Source of the DNA: Tabrizicola thermarum
GTDB lineage: Bacteria; Pseudomonadota; Alphaproteobacteria; Rhodobacterales; Rhodobacteraceae
DNA: 64,000 nt
Direction: 5' to 3'
Assembly: GCF_003574395.1 (NCBI RefSeq)
Contig: NZ_QMJY01000013.1
Location: forward strand, 434,001-498,000
Shown: piece after piece, positions 1-9,383 of the stretch
How the letters are laid out: each line of letters opens with the position of its first letter
How positions within the stretch are numbered: position 1 is the stretch's first letter
Translations under genes and position numbers: made by a program
Notes under the pieces: generated by a model
Seen by the model: only the letters and a program-made list of their open reading frames with translations
Told to the model about the DNA's origin: nothing
Database searches by the model: none

Positions 1-1107
1 CGTCACCGGCTTGCCCGTGCAGCCCGGCCGATGATCGTCGAACCGGTTACTGATGAAGATATGCAGCATCTCCGTCGCCCCGATCCCGTCCAGCATCGGC
101 TTGCCGGTCTTCTGCTGCCATTCCTCATAGACCGGCGCGGGCAAGGTCTCCCCCGCCGACACCGCCGCCCGCAAGGACGACAGGTCCGCCCCCTCATCCA
201 TCGCCTTCAGCATCACCCGATAGGCCGTGGGGGCGGTGAAGCAGATCGTCGCCCGATGCTCCTCGATCATCGCCACCATGTTCGGGGGCGAGGCCTGCTC
301 CAGCAGCGCCGCCGCCGCGCCGAAGCGCAGCGGAAACACCGCAAGCCCGCCCAGCCCGAAGGTGAACGCCAAGGGAGGGCTGCCGATGAACACATCCTCT
401 GGCGTCACCCCCAGCACCTCGCGCGCATAGCCATCTGCGATAATCAGCAGGTCGCGGTGGAAATGCATCGTGGCCTTCGGCTCGCCCGTGGTGCCCGAGG
501 TGAACCCCAGCAAAGCCACATCGTCCCGCCCCGTCCGCACCGCCTCGAACCGCACGGGCTTCTTCAAGGCGACCCGGTCCAGTTCCGCATCATGGTTCGC
601 GGTGCCGTCAAAGCCCACGATGGTGCGCAGGAACCGGCTGTCCTTGCCGCAGGCAACCAGTTCTTCCATCAACCGAGTATCGCACAGCGCATGGCTGATC
701 TCGGCCTTGTCCACGATCCTGGTCAGCTCTCCGGCCCGCAGCATCGGCATGGTGTTCACCACCACCGCCCCCGCCTTGGTGGCCGCCAGCCAGCAGGCCA
801 CCATCGCCGGATTGTTGGCGCTGCGGATCAGCACCCGGTTGCCGGGCCTGACCCCGTAATCCTCGACCAGCGCATGGGCGATCCGGTTCGACCAGTCGGT
901 CAACTCCTTGTAGGTCCGGCTGCGCCCGTTGCCGATCAGAGCCGTATGGTCGCCAAAGCCGCGTTCGACCATCCGGTCGGTCAACTCGACGCCGACGTTC
1001 AACCAATCGGGATAGTCGAAACCCTCCAGCCGGATCTCCGGCCAGTCCTCCGCCGGCGGCAGCCGATCCCGCGTGAATGTGTCGCCATGTCCTGTCGGTC
1101 CAAGCAT
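1..1107 (-). CDS. Benzoate/2-aminobenzoate-CoA ligase family protein (3' end beyond window)
   Basis: ATP-dependent acyl-adenylate-forming enzyme that probably activates an aromatic acid to its CoA thioester in the cytoplasm, here most likely 2-aminobenzoate. The first 369 codons are present and the C-terminal part lies beyond base 1. The protein begins MLGPTGHGDTF; the adenylate-forming P-loop TSGTTGEPKA is near residue 200, and the motif ATEMLHIF near the end of the visible part is typical of benzoate-CoA ligases. The ATG at 1107 is the start because homology to the family begins at once. It is the last gene seen of a minus-strand operon, 27 bases after a RidA gene. Benzoate-CoA ligase is the alternative; the fused monooxygenase/reductase upstream in the same operon is the reason for preferring aminobenzoate. 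That substrate is inference. Confidence 0.85.
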   Translation of the reverse strand, partial: MLGPTGHGDTFTRDRLPPAEDWPEIRLEGFDYPDWLNVGVELTDRMVERGFGDHTALIGNGRSRTYKELTDWSNRIAHALVEDYGVRPGNRVLIRSANNPAMVACWLAATKAGAVVVNTMPMLRAGELTRIVDKAEISHALCDTRLMEELVACGKDSRFLRTIVGFDGTANHDAELDRVALKKPVRFEAVRTGRDDVALLGFTSGTTGEPKATMHFHRDLLIIADGYAREVLGVTPEDVFIGSPPLAFTFGLGGLAVFPLRFGAAAALLEQASPPNMVAMIEEHRATICFTAPTAYRVMLKAMDEGADLSSLRAAVSAGETLPAPVYEEWQQKTGKPMLDGIGATEMLHIFISNRFDDHRPGCTGKPVT

Positions 1108-1134
1108 CCTTCGGGTCCTCCCAAACCCTTGCCG

Positions 1135-1533
1135 TCACGCCTTCGGAATGACGGCGGTTGCCTCGATTTCCACCTTCGCCCGGTCCTCGACCAGCGCCAC
1201 CACCTGCACCAAAGCCATCGCCGGGTAATGCCGCCCGATCACCGCCTTGTAGACCGCCCCCAACTCCTTGAGACTGCTCAGGTATTCCCGCTTGTCGGTT
1301 ACATACCAGGTCAGCCGCACCAGATGCTCCGGCCCCGCCCCGGCACAGGCCAGCACCTCGACGATGGACTTCAACGCCTGCTCGACCTGGCCCACGAAAT
1401 CGTCGGTCTCGAACTCCTGCTGCGCGTTCCAGCCGATGATCCCGCCGGTAAAGACCAAGCGCCCCTCGGCCGCCATACCGTTGGAATACCCCCGCGCGGC
1501 CTTCCAGTGCTTTGGGTGAAGGACCTCATGCAT
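1135..1533 (-). CDS. RidA/YjgF family protein
   Basis: 132-residue protein of the RidA (YjgF/YER057c/UK114) family, the usual family length. Family members hydrolyse reactive enamines and imines and release ammonia. The glycine-rich segment FTGGIIGW and the C-terminal VEIEATAVIPKA fit the fold. Its start overlaps the thioesterase gene upstream by 8 bases, so the two are translationally coupled. In this operon a RidA protein would make sense for handling the enamine/imine intermediates formed when the amino group of 2-aminobenzoyl-CoA is lost; that role is inferred from context only. Confidence 0.85.
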   Translation of the reverse strand: MHEVLHPKHWKAARGYSNGMAAEGRLVFTGGIIGWNAQQEFETDDFVGQVEQALKSIVEVLACAGAGPEHLVRLTWYVTDKREYLSSLKELGAVYKAVIGRHYPAMALVQVVALVEDRAKVEIEATAVIPKA

Positions 1534-1939
1534 CCTGCGTCTCCTTGTAGGCTTCCAACGCCGCCCGCATCTCCCCGGGCCACGGAGCGGCCTTCATTCC
1601 CTCGATCCAGGCCAGCGTCATCCCGACCCGCAGCCGCAGACCGTCGTCCCCGTGCCCCTCGATCCACAGCTTGACCGAGGACCCACCGACCTTCTCCACC
1701 CGCAACGCAAAGCGCACCTTGTCGCCCAGCCGCGAGGGCCGCTGGAACACCGCCTCCATCGCCACCGTCGGCACGCCATTCGACGCGCCGCTGTGCATCG
1801 AGGCAAAGGACCGCCCGACCACATCGGCAAAGAAATTCTCGATGACCGAATTCACCATCTCGAAATAACGCGGGTAGAAAACGATCCCCGCCGGGTCGCA
1901 GTGGTTGAACTCGATCTGGATCAGGCGTTCGTAAGTCAT
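1526..1939 (-). CDS. 4-hydroxybenzoyl-CoA thioesterase family (hotdog) protein
   Basis: 137-residue hotdog-fold acyl-CoA thioesterase. The N-terminal signature [18 protein letters not shown] (from residue 10) contains the conserved Asp of the 4-HBT family catalytic motif. It overlaps the acyl-CoA dehydrogenase gene by 4 bases and the RidA gene by 8. It likely hydrolyses an aromatic or dead-end CoA thioester to recycle CoA or regulate the pathway; the true substrate cannot be read from sequence. Confidence 0.88.
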   Translation of the reverse strand: MTYERLIQIEFNHCDPAGIVFYPRYFEMVNSVIENFFADVVGRSFASMHSGASNGVPTVAMEAVFQRPSRLGDKVRFALRVEKVGGSSVKLWIEGHGDDGLRLRVGMTLAWIEGMKAAPWPGEMRAALEAYKETQDA

Positions 1940-3072
1940 CCCAGGATGCTCCGCGCGATCACGATCCGCTGCACGTCGCTCGCGCCCTCGTAGATCCGCA
2001 GCGCCCGGATCTCGCGATACAGGCTTTCCACCGCGAATCCCTGCCGCACCCCGTCGCCGCCATGCAGTTGCACCGCCATGTCGATGACCCGCTGCGCGGC
2101 CTCGGTCGCATACAGCTTGGCCATCGCCGCCTCGCGGCTGACCCGGGCAGCGCCCCTGTCCTTCACCCAGGCCGCCCGATAGACCAGCAGGGCCGAGGCG
2201 TCGATCTCCAGCGCCATGTCCGCCAGATGCCCCTGAACCAGCTGCAACTCGCTCAGCGCCTGCCCCTGAATCCGCCGCGCCTTCGTCCGCGCCAGCGCCT
2301 CGTCCAGCGCCCGCCGCGCAAAGCCCAGAGCCGCCGCGCCGACGGTCGACCGGAACACATCCAGCACCGACATTGCGATCCTGAACCCCTCGCCGGGCCT
2401 GCCGATCAACGCGCTATCCGGCAGCTCCACCCCGTCCAGCCGCAGATGCGCCAGCGGGTGCGGCGCCATCACCTCGATCCGGCTGACCACCTCCAGCCCC
2501 GTGGTCGCCGCTGGCAGCAGGAACGCCGACAACCCCTTCGCCCCCAAAGCCTCCCCGGTCCGCGCGAAGATCACATAGACATCGGCGATCCCGCCGTTCG
2601 AGATCCAGGTCTTCTCCCCCGACAGCCGCCAGCCGCCCTGCACCCGCTCAGCCACCGTGGCCGTCGCCGCCACGTCCGACCCCGACCCGGGTTCGGTCAG
2701 CGCAAAGCCCGCAATCGCCTGACCTGATCGCGTCCGCCCCAGCCACTCCCGCTGCTCCGCCGTGCCGAACAGACTGACCGCACCCATCCCCAGCCCCTGC
2801 ATCGCAAAGGAGAAATCCGCCAGCCCGTCATGCCGCGCCAGCGTCTCGCGGATCAGGCACAGGGTCCGCACATCCAGCCGCTCCCCCTCGCCCGCGCCGG
2901 AATGCTGCAACCATCCTCGCGCCCCCAGCGCCGCAACCAGCCCCCGGCAAGCTGCATCCACATCGCCATGCGCCACCGGCAGATTGTCCGCGCACCACAC
3001 TTCCAGCGCCGCCGCCAACTCGCGATGGCGGGTCTCGAAGAACGGCCAGTCAAGGAAACTCTTTTCACTCAC
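1936..3072 (-). CDS. Acyl-CoA dehydrogenase
   Basis: FAD-dependent acyl-CoA dehydrogenase of 378 residues (usual length about 380). The flavin/substrate segment [19 protein letters not shown] and the C-terminal [18 protein letters not shown] block are the two family signatures. The longest open frame begins at a TTG at 3090; I prefer the GTG at 3072 ([12 protein letters not shown]), which follows an AAGAG-type ribosome site. The gap of 50 bases to the upstream enoyl-CoA hydratase is filled by a palindromic repeat that also supplies the ribosome binding region. It should carry out an oxidation step in the beta-oxidation-like phase of the aromatic pathway. Confidence 0.88.
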   Translation of the reverse strand: MSEKSFLDWPFFETRHRELAAALEVWCADNLPVAHGDVDAACRGLVAALGARGWLQHSGAGEGERLDVRTLCLIRETLARHDGLADFSFAMQGLGMGAVSLFGTAEQREWLGRTRSGQAIAGFALTEPGSGSDVAATATVAERVQGGWRLSGEKTWISNGGIADVYVIFARTGEALGAKGLSAFLLPAATTGLEVVSRIEVMAPHPLAHLRLDGVELPDSALIGRPGEGFRIAMSVLDVFRSTVGAAALGFARRALDEALARTKARRIQGQALSELQLVQGHLADMALEIDASALLVYRAAWVKDRGAARVSREAAMAKLYATEAAQRVIDMAVQLHGGDGVRQGFAVESLYREIRALRIYEGASDVQRIVIARSILG

Positions 3073-3122
3073 AGCTTGCTCTTTTCCCAAATACTCCGGG
3101 GTCCGGGGCAGCGCCCCGGGGG
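3073..3122. repeat. Palindromic junction repeat, ATATTTGGG/CCGGGGG family
   Basis: The whole gap between the hydratase stop and the acyl-CoA dehydrogenase start is one element: on the plus strand CTCTTTTCCCAAATACTCC followed by a GC palindrome built on CCGGGGCAGCGCCCCGG. Related copies lie at about 21307-21383, 27120-27197 and inside xdhB at about 54069-54124. The AT-rich end faces the downstream gene and holds its ribosome site. Confidence 0.75.
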
Positions 3123-3950
3123 TCAGTCACCCCGAAACACCGGTTGTTCCTTGGCGATAAACGCCCGATAGGCCCGCTCGAAGTCCTTGGTCTGCATGCA
3201 GATCGCCTGAGCCTGCGCCTCGGCCTCGATCGCCTGCTCCAGCCCCATGTTCCACTCCTGGTTCAGCTGCGTCTTGGTGATCCCATGCGCGAAGACCGGC
3301 CCCGCCGCCAACGCCCGGGCCAGCCCCATCGCCGCCTCCTCCAGAGCGTCAGACGCATGCAGCGCGTTCCAGAAGCCCCAGGCCGCGCCCTCCTCGGCCC
3401 GCATCACCCGCCCGGTATACAACAGCTCCGCCGCCCGCCCCTGCCCGATGATCCGCGGCAGCATCGCGCAGGCCCCCATGTCGCAGCCCGCCAGCCCCAC
3501 GCGCGTAAACAGGAACGCGCATTTCGCCCCCGGGGTCGCCAGTCGCAGGTCCGAGGCCATCGCCAGGATCGCCCCTGCCCCCACGCAGACCCCATCCACC
3601 GCCGCTATCACCGGCTTGCCGCAGCCGATCATCGCCTTGACGAGGTCCCCCGTCATCCGGGTAAAGGCCAGAAGGTCCTTCATCTCCATCCCGACCAGGG
3701 GGCCGATGATGTCGTGAACATCCCCACCCGAACAGAAATTGCCCCCGTTCGGCGCCAGGACCACCACATCGACATCCGTCGCATGGACCAGCGCCCGGAA
3801 CAGGTCGCGCAGTTCGGCATAGCTTTCAAAGCTCAGCGGGTTCTTCCGCTCGGGCCGGTTCAGGCGGATGATGCCGATCCGGTCCCGCACCTCCCACAGG
3901 AAGTGCTCGGCCACGAACCCGGCCAGTTCGGTCTTGGTCAGCAGGCTCAT
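3123..3950 (-). CDS. Enoyl-CoA hydratase/isomerase family protein
   Basis: 275-residue crotonase-fold protein. The oxyanion-hole segment [13 protein letters not shown] and the second signature [23 protein letters not shown] are clear. The expected second acidic catalytic position is less canonical ([12 protein letters not shown] rather than PE..LG), so the reaction may be an isomerase or hydrolase variant on a ring-derived CoA ester. It overlaps the MarR gene by 4 bases (ATGA). It is one of two crotonase-family genes in the island; the other is on the opposite strand at 7513. Confidence 0.85.
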   Translation of the reverse strand: MSLLTKTELAGFVAEHFLWEVRDRIGIIRLNRPERKNPLSFESYAELRDLFRALVHATDVDVVVLAPNGGNFCSGGDVHDIIGPLVGMEMKDLLAFTRMTGDLVKAMIGCGKPVIAAVDGVCVGAGAILAMASDLRLATPGAKCAFLFTRVGLAGCDMGACAMLPRIIGQGRAAELLYTGRVMRAEEGAAWGFWNALHASDALEEAAMGLARALAAGPVFAHGITKTQLNQEWNMGLEQAIEAEAQAQAICMQTKDFERAYRAFIAKEQPVFRGD

Positions 3951-4378
3951 CGCTTGGCAGCCCTCTTCATGATTTCGGTCAAGGCATCGACATCCGCGTC
4001 GTCCAGCCCGGCGAAGATCTTCGCCACCTCGGCCTCATGATCCCGCGCCAGCACTTCGAAATGCTGCAACCCCTGCGGCGTCAGGCTGACAAAGACCGTG
4101 CGCCGGTCCGCCTCCGAGGGACGACGCTCCACCATCCCGTCGGCCTCCAGCCGGTCGACGACCGTCGTCACATTGCCGTTCGACACCAGAAGCATCCGGC
4201 TCAGCTCGCTCATGCTGCACCCGTCCCGCCGCCGGTACAACGCCGCCATCACGTCGAACCGCGGCAGGGTCGAGCCATGCCGGACGCGCAGGAACTCGCG
4301 CAGATGCGCCTCGGCGCCCCGCGTCACCGACAACAGCCGGATCCACAGCTTCAGCCGCCGCTTCGATCCTTCGCTCAT
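3947..4378 (-). CDS. MarR family transcriptional regulator
   Basis: 143-residue winged-helix regulator. The recognition segment [39 protein letters not shown] is the typical MarR helix-turn-helix plus wing. It sits inside the minus-strand catabolic operon with 4-base overlaps on both sides, so it is made together with the enzymes. MarR proteins in aromatic catabolic clusters usually repress until a CoA-thioester intermediate binds. The inverted repeat at 7456-7484, between the two divergent operons, is a candidate operator. Confidence 0.9.
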   Translation of the reverse strand: MSEGSKRRLKLWIRLLSVTRGAEAHLREFLRVRHGSTLPRFDVMAALYRRRDGCSMSELSRMLLVSNGNVTTVVDRLEADGMVERRPSEADRRTVFVSLTPQGLQHFEVLARDHEAEVAKIFAGLDDADVDALTEIMKRAAKR

Positions 4379-5124
4379 GCCTCACCCCCGGAAATGGTGA
4401 TCGCCTGTCCGTTCACCCCTTCCGCACCCGGCCCGCACAGCCACAGGGCAGCCGAGGTCACCTCATCGGGCCGGTACAGCCGGTTCTGCGGGCTCAGGCC
4501 CTCCAGCGCCGCGCGGGCCTCCTCCGGCGAGCGTCCGGTCTTTTCCACGATCACCCGGATCGTCTGCGCGGTCATCTCGGTGTCCAGAAACCCCGGGCAG
4601 ATCGCGTTCACCGTGACCGGCCCACGCGCAACCTCCAGCGCCAGCGACCGCACCAGGCCCATCACCCCATGCTTGGCCGCCGCATAGGGTGCCACCTTGG
4701 CATAGCCCTTCAGCCCCGCAGTCGAGGCGACGGCCAACAGCCGCCCCCAGCCATCGAACTGCCGCACCCCTTCGCGGAAGGTCAGGAACACCCCCGTCAG
4801 GTTCACCGCCAGCATCGCATTCCACTGCGCCAGCGTGGTCCGCCCGAACGGAGCACTGTCCGCCTGCCCCGCATTGGCGATGACCACCTCGCACGGACCG
4901 GCCTCGGCGAACAGCCGCGCGACCTCGCCTTCGTCCGTCACATCCGCCAGGATCACCCGCGCCCCGGTCCGCTCGGCCACGGCGCGCAGCGGGGCCTCGC
5001 GCCTGCCGCAGATCACCACCTCGGCCCCCTCGGCGGCAAAGCCCCGCGCCAGATCGGCCCCGACCCCGCTGCCCCCTCCGGTGATGAGCACGCGCCTGAC
5101 GCGCGGGTCCAACCGTCCGCTCAT
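4375..5124 (-). CDS. Short-chain dehydrogenase/reductase (SDR)
   Basis: 249-residue classical SDR. The NAD(P)-binding motif TGGGSGVG is at residues 15-22, NAG follows in the fourth strand, and the catalytic Ser (VASTAGLKG) and YAAAK (Tyr-x3-Lys) are intact. The C-terminal [13 protein letters not shown] is typical. It overlaps the flanking genes by 4 bases each, and probably oxidises or reduces a hydroxy/keto-cyclohexene-carbonyl-CoA intermediate. Substrate is inferred from the operon. Confidence 0.88.
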   Translation of the reverse strand: MSGRLDPRVRRVLITGGGSGVGADLARGFAAEGAEVVICGRREAPLRAVAERTGARVILADVTDEGEVARLFAEAGPCEVVIANAGQADSAPFGRTTLAQWNAMLAVNLTGVFLTFREGVRQFDGWGRLLAVASTAGLKGYAKVAPYAAAKHGVMGLVRSLALEVARGPVTVNAICPGFLDTEMTAQTIRVIVEKTGRSPEEARAALEGLSPQNRLYRPDEVTSAALWLCGPGAEGVNGQAITISGGEA

Positions 5125-7406
5125 GCCCGGATCACCTCCTGCTGGCGCTGGCGCAGCCGGGTCAGCACGTCGCGCCCGCCGCGATAGGGCGCGGGCCAGT
5201 TTGCCCCGGTCTCGCCCTGCTCGACGGCGGCGTGCAGCGTCCAGTAGGGATCGGCCAGATGCATCCGCGCCAGCATCACCAGATCGGCCCGCCCCGCCAT
5301 CAGGATGCCGTTCACCTGATCCCAGTCGGTGATGTTGCCCACCGCCATCGTGGCCAGCTCCGCCTCGTTGCGGATGCGGTCGCTGAACGGGGTCTGGAAC
5401 ATCCGGCCATAGATCGGCCTCTCCGCCGGGTCGGTCTGGCCCGAGGACACGTCGATGATATCCGCCCCCGCTGCCGCGAACTGCCGCCCGATCTCGACCG
5501 CCTCTTCCGGCGTGACGCCACCATCAATCCAGTCGTTGGCCGAGATGCGCACCGACATCGGCTTTTCCGCCGGCCAGACCGCCCGCATCGCCCGGAACAC
5601 CTCCAGCGGATAGCGCATCCGGTTCTCCAGACTTCCGCCATACGCATCCGTCCGCTTGTTCGTCACCGGGCTGATGAAGCTGGCCAGCAGATAGCCATGC
5701 GCCGCGTGCATCTCGACCATGTCCGCGCCCGCCCGGTCCGCCATCCGGGTCGCCGCGACGAACTGCTCGCGCACCAGGGCGAGATCGCCTTCGTCCATCT
5801 CCTTCGGCACCGCATTCTCGGGCCGATAGGGAATGGCCGATGGCGCCAGCGTCTGCCAATTCCCCGCAGGCAAGGGCCGGTCGATCCCCCCGTCCCAGGG
5901 CACGCAGGTCGATCCCTTGCGCCCCGAATGCCCGATCTGAAGGCACAGCTTTGCGCTCGTCTCCGCATGAACGAAGTCCGCCAGCCGCTTCCAAGCCGCC
6001 TCATGCTCCGGCGCATACAGCCCCGGACAGCCGGGCGTGATCCGCCCCACGTCGCTGACACAGGTCATCTCGGTATAGACCAGCGCGGCCCCACCCTTCG
6101 CCCGTTCGGCATAATGGGTGAAATGCCAGTCAGTCGGGCAGCCGTTCACCGCCTTGTACTGCGCCATCGGCGAGACGACGATGCGGTTCTTCAACTCCAT
6201 CCCGCGCAGGCGGAACGGCGCGAACATCGGCCGGCTGCCGACGCGCCCCCCCGCCTGCTCCTGAAACCAGGCCTCGGCGCTGGCCAGCCACTTCGGGTCG
6301 CGCAGCCGCAGGTTCTCGTGGCTGATCCGCTGCGACCGCGTCAGCAGCGAATAGGCGAACTGGATCGGCGGCATGTCCAGATAACGCTCGACCTGCTCGA
6401 ACCACTCCAGCGAATTGCGCGCCGCCGATTGCAGGCGCAGCACCTCGACCCGGCGTTCGTCCTGATAGCGGCGGAAGGCGTCCTCCAGAGTGGGCTCGGA
6501 ATGCAGATATTCGGCCAAAGCGATCGCGCTGTCGAAAGCCAGCCGCGTCCCCGAGCCGATCGAGAAATGCCCCGTCGCCGCCGCATCGCCCATCAGGACG
6601 ACGTTCTCGTGATACCATTTCTCGCAGATCACCCGCGGGAACTGGATCCACACCGCCGACCCGCGCAGGTGGGCAGCGTTCGACATCAGCCCATGCCCGC
6701 CCAGATGCTTCTCGAAGATCTTCCGGCAGGTCTCGACCGTTTCCTCCTTGGACATATGCGCGAAACCGAACCTGTCCCAGGTCTCGGGCAGGGTTTCCAC
6801 GATGAAGGTCGCGGTGTTGGCGTCGAACTGGTAGACATGCGCCCAGACCCAGCCATGCTCGGTCTTCTCGAAGATGAAGGTGAAGGCGTCGTCGAACTTG
6901 GCGTGCGTCCCCAGCCACACGAACTTGCACTTCCGCGTGTCGATGTCGGGCTGGAAGACCTCCTTGTATTCCGCGCGCACCAGGCTGTTGATCCCGTCGC
7001 AGGCCACCACAAGGTCATAGTCGCGGCGGTATTCCTCCGCCGACTTGAACACCGTCTCGAACTCCAGCTTCACGCCCAGCTCCCGCGCGCGGGCCTGCAA
7101 CAGGATCAGCATCGCCTTGCGTCCGATCCCGGCGAACCCGTGCCCGCCCGACACCGTGCGCACCCCGTCGTGCACCACGGCGATGTCGTCCCAATAGGCG
7201 AAATTCGCCCGGATCGCATCGGCCGACACCGGATCGTTCTTCTGCATCCGGCCCAGCGCGTCATCCGACAGCACGACCCCCCAGCCGAAGGTATCGTTGG
7301 CCTTGTTCCGCTCCAGCACGGTCACATCATGCGCCGGATCGCGCAGTTTCATCGAGATGGCGAAGTAAAGTCCCGCCGGCCCACCGCCGAGGCAAAGAAT
7401 CTTCAT
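5121..7406 (-). CDS. Bifunctional 2-aminobenzoyl-CoA monooxygenase/reductase (salicylyl-CoA 5-hydroxylase/OYE fusion)
   Basis: 761-residue fusion of two flavoproteins. Residues 1 to about 380 are a class A FAD monooxygenase (GGGPAG at 7-12; DG motif region VVACDGINSLVRAEY; GDAAATGHFSIGSGTRLA). From about residue 393 (MFAPFRLRGMELKNRIVVSPMAQY) it is an old-yellow-enzyme domain with AAHGYLLASFISP and a full TIM-barrel length. This architecture matches the enzyme described from Azoarcus evansii that hydroxylates 2-aminobenzoyl-CoA at C5 with O2 and then reduces the ring. It is the first gene of the minus-strand operon, transcribed from the divergent promoter region at 7407-7512. The alternative substrate, salicylyl-CoA, is handled by shorter proteins lacking the OYE half. 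Confidence 0.9.
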   Translation of the reverse strand: MKILCLGGGPAGLYFAISMKLRDPAHDVTVLERNKANDTFGWGVVLSDDALGRMQKNDPVSADAIRANFAYWDDIAVVHDGVRTVSGGHGFAGIGRKAMLILLQARARELGVKLEFETVFKSAEEYRRDYDLVVACDGINSLVRAEYKEVFQPDIDTRKCKFVWLGTHAKFDDAFTFIFEKTEHGWVWAHVYQFDANTATFIVETLPETWDRFGFAHMSKEETVETCRKIFEKHLGGHGLMSNAAHLRGSAVWIQFPRVICEKWYHENVVLMGDAAATGHFSIGSGTRLAFDSAIALAEYLHSEPTLEDAFRRYQDERRVEVLRLQSAARNSLEWFEQVERYLDMPPIQFAYSLLTRSQRISHENLRLRDPKWLASAEAWFQEQAGGRVGSRPMFAPFRLRGMELKNRIVVSPMAQYKAVNGCPTDWHFTHYAERAKGGAALVYTEMTCVSDVGRITPGCPGLYAPEHEAAWKRLADFVHAETSAKLCLQIGHSGRKGSTCVPWDGGIDRPLPAGNWQTLAPSAIPYRPENAVPKEMDEGDLALVREQFVAATRMADRAGADMVEMHAAHGYLLASFISPVTNKRTDAYGGSLENRMRYPLEVFRAMRAVWPAEKPMSVRISANDWIDGGVTPEEAVEIGRQFAAAGADIIDVSSGQTDPAERPIYGRMFQTPFSDRIRNEAELATMAVGNITDWDQVNGILMAGRADLVMLARMHLADPYWTLHAAVEQGETGANWPAPYRGGRDVLTRLRQRQQEVIRA

Positions 7407-7455
7407 GGCCAGGTCGCTCCTCTGACTGCCGCAACTGTGACAGCCTTGCGAACAA

Positions 7456-7484
7456 TTTCAAGATTAAAACTTTTATGCTTGAAA
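7456..7484. promoter_or_regulatory. Inverted repeat, candidate MarR operator in divergent promoter region
   Basis: Within the 106-base gap between two divergent catabolic operons, TTTCAAG at 7456-7462 and CTTGAAA at 7478-7484 form perfect 7-base arms around a 15-base AT-rich centre. It is the only AT-rich stretch for kilobases, so promoter elements for both strands must be here. Binding by the MarR protein encoded at 3947-4378 is inference. Confidence 0.5.
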
Positions 7485-7512
7485 AAGACGCCGCTTCCCC
7501 CAAACTGACCGC

Positions 7513-8268
7513 ATGAGCCTTCTGCTTGAAACCCGCGACGGCGCCTGGACGCGGCTGGTCATCAACCGGCCCGCCGCGCGCAATGCGCTGAACACCGCGC
7601 TTCTGGCCGACCTTGCCGCGACGCTGACCCGGCTGGCCGCGAACCCCGACTGCCGCGCCGTCCTGATCCACGGCACCGAAGGCAACTTCGCCGCCGGGGC
7701 CGACATCACCGAAATCGCCACCAAGACCGCCGCCGAGGCTGCCCGCGACCCACGCAAGGCGCATTGGGCCACGATCCGCGCCTTCCCCAAACCCCTCGTC
7801 GCCGCCATCGAAGGCTTCGCGCTGGGCGGCGGCCTGGAACTCGCCCTCATGGCCGACCTCATGGTCGTCGGCCCCACCGCCCGGCTCGGCCTGCCGGAAA
7901 CCAACCTCGGCCTCATCCCCGGCGCCGGTGGCGGCCAGCGCCTGATGGCCCGCATCGGCCCCGCCCGCGCCGCCCGCCTGGTCCTGACCGGAGAGATCAT
8001 CGACGCCCCCACCGCCCATGCCTGGGGCCTCGCCTCGCACCTCGCCGAGGACGCCCTCACCGAAGCCGAAACCCTCACCGCCAATCTCGCCGACCGCGCG
8101 CCCCTCGCGCTCATGGCTGCGAAAGCCGCCCTGATCGCAGGGGCGGAATCCGCGCTGGCCCTCACCCAGGAACGCCAGGCCTTCGAATCCCTCCTCGACA
8201 CTGCCGACAAGGCCGAAAGCATCGGCGCCTTCCAGGACAGGCGCAGACCGGGGTTCCAGGGCCGATGA
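7513..8268 (+). CDS. Enoyl-CoA hydratase
   Basis: 251-residue crotonase with a fully canonical active site: EGNFAAGADITEI forms the oxyanion hole, GFALGGGLELALMADLMV is the second signature, and LPETNLGLIPGAGG carries the catalytic Glu. It is the first gene of the plus-strand operon and overlaps the hydroxyacyl-CoA dehydrogenase by 4 bases (ATGA at 8265). It should hydrate an enoyl-CoA in the lower, beta-oxidation part of the aromatic pathway; it resembles the PaaF group. Confidence 0.9.
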   Translation: MSLLLETRDGAWTRLVINRPAARNALNTALLADLAATLTRLAANPDCRAVLIHGTEGNFAAGADITEIATKTAAEAARDPRKAHWATIRAFPKPLVAAIEGFALGGGLELALMADLMVVGPTARLGLPETNLGLIPGAGGGQRLMARIGPARAARLVLTGEIIDAPTAHAWGLASHLAEDALTEAETLTANLADRAPLALMAAKAALIAGAESALALTQERQAFESLLDTADKAESIGAFQDRRRPGFQGR

Positions 8269-9383
8269 TCCCCGTCGCCGTCATCGGCCTTGGCACCATG
8301 GGCCTCGGCATCGCACAGGTCTTCGCCGCCGCAGGCTACCGCGTGCTTGCCACCGACAGCCACGCACCCGCCCGCGCCACCGCCCCCGACCGCCTCGCCG
8401 CCACACTCGCCCCCCGGGTCGAGGCGGGCAAGCTCACCCCCGAGGACCGCGACGCCATCCTCTCGCGCCTCACGATCGTCGACAGCCCCGAAGCCATGGG
8501 CGCAGCCGCCCTCGCCATCGAGGCCGTGATCGAACAGCTTCCCGCCAAGCAATCCCTCTTCGCCGCCCTCGAACAGGTGCTGCCACCCGACGCCCTCCTC
8601 GCCACCAACACCTCCTCCCTCTCCGTCGCCGCGATGGCCGCCGGGCTCAAACACCCCGACCGCCTCATCGGCCTCCACTTCTTCAACCCCGCCCCGGCAA
8701 TGCGGCTGGTGGAACTCGTCGCCCATCCCGGCACGGCCCCGCAGGCCCTCGCCACCGCCCGGTCGCTGATGCAGCCGACGGGAAAGACCCTGATCGACTG
8801 CCCCGACCGCCCCGGCTTCATCGTCAACCGCTGCGCCCGGCCCTTCTACGGCGAGGCCCTTGCCCTTCTCGAAGAAGGCCGCAGCGCAGGAAAGATCGAC
8901 GCCGCCATGGTCGCCGCAGGCTACCGCCTTGGCCCCTTCGGCCTGATCGACCTGATCGGCGCCGACATCAACCTCGCCGCGACCGAAGGCCTGAACCGCG
9001 CCATGAACGGCCACCCGCGCTATCACGTCTTCGACGCCCTGCGCGCCCAGGTCGCCAGCGGCCACCTCGGCCGCAAGACCGGCCGCGGCTTCGTCCACCC
9101 CGACCCGCTCCCCGCACCCCCGCCAGATGCCCCCGCCATCGCCCTGCGCATCGAGGCCACCCTCGCCAACGAAGCCGCCTGGCTGCTGACCGAAGGCGGC
9201 ACCACCCGCGACGGCATCGACACCGCGTTGAAACTCGGCCTCAACCTGCCGCGCGGCCCCTTCGAGTGCCTCCAGACCCACGGCCCCGCCACCATCGCCG
9301 CCGAACTCGCCCGCCTCGAACGCGCCGCGCCGCCGCAGCTGAAAACCCGCTACCTCCCACCCCCGGATGGACTCCCCGAATGA
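8265..9383 (+). CDS. 3-hydroxyacyl-CoA dehydrogenase
   Basis: 372-residue NAD-dependent dehydrogenase. The N-terminal Rossmann motif is VIGLGTMGLGIAQV; GLHFFNPAPAMRLVELV and DRPGFIVNRCARPFYGEAL are the family signatures. A second, shorter copy of the C-terminal domain (about residues 285-360) follows, as in PaaH/PaaC-type enzymes. The ATG at 8265 overlaps the previous stop; an upstream extension of the open frame is a shadow of the hydratase gene. It overlaps the thiolase by 4 bases and acts in the same beta-oxidation series. Confidence 0.9.
   Translation: MIPVAVIGLGTMGLGIAQVFAAAGYRVLATDSHAPARATAPDRLAATLAPRVEAGKLTPEDRDAILSRLTIVDSPEAMGAAALAIEAVIEQLPAKQSLFAALEQVLPPDALLATNTSSLSVAAMAAGLKHPDRLIGLHFFNPAPAMRLVELVAHPGTAPQALATARSLMQPTGKTLIDCPDRPGFIVNRCARPFYGEALALLEEGRSAGKIDAAMVAAGYRLGPFGLIDLIGADINLAATEGLNRAMNGHPRYHVFDALRAQVASGHLGRKTGRGFVHPDPLPAPPPDAPAIALRIEATLANEAAWLLTEGGTTRDGIDTALKLGLNLPRGPFECLQTHGPATIAAELARLERAAPPQLKTRYLPPPDGLPE

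Noticed and set aside
5232-7508. A 758-codon plus-strand open frame opposite the fused monooxygenase/reductase
   Set aside because: It is an antisense shadow: low-complexity His/Arg/Pro-rich translation and no ribosome site.
7473-9281. A 602-codon minus-strand frame opposite enoyl-CoA hydratase and hydroxyacyl-CoA dehydrogenase
   Set aside because: The sense-strand proteins have intact catalytic motifs and coupled starts; the antisense translation is Gly/Ala/Arg-rich with no family resemblance.
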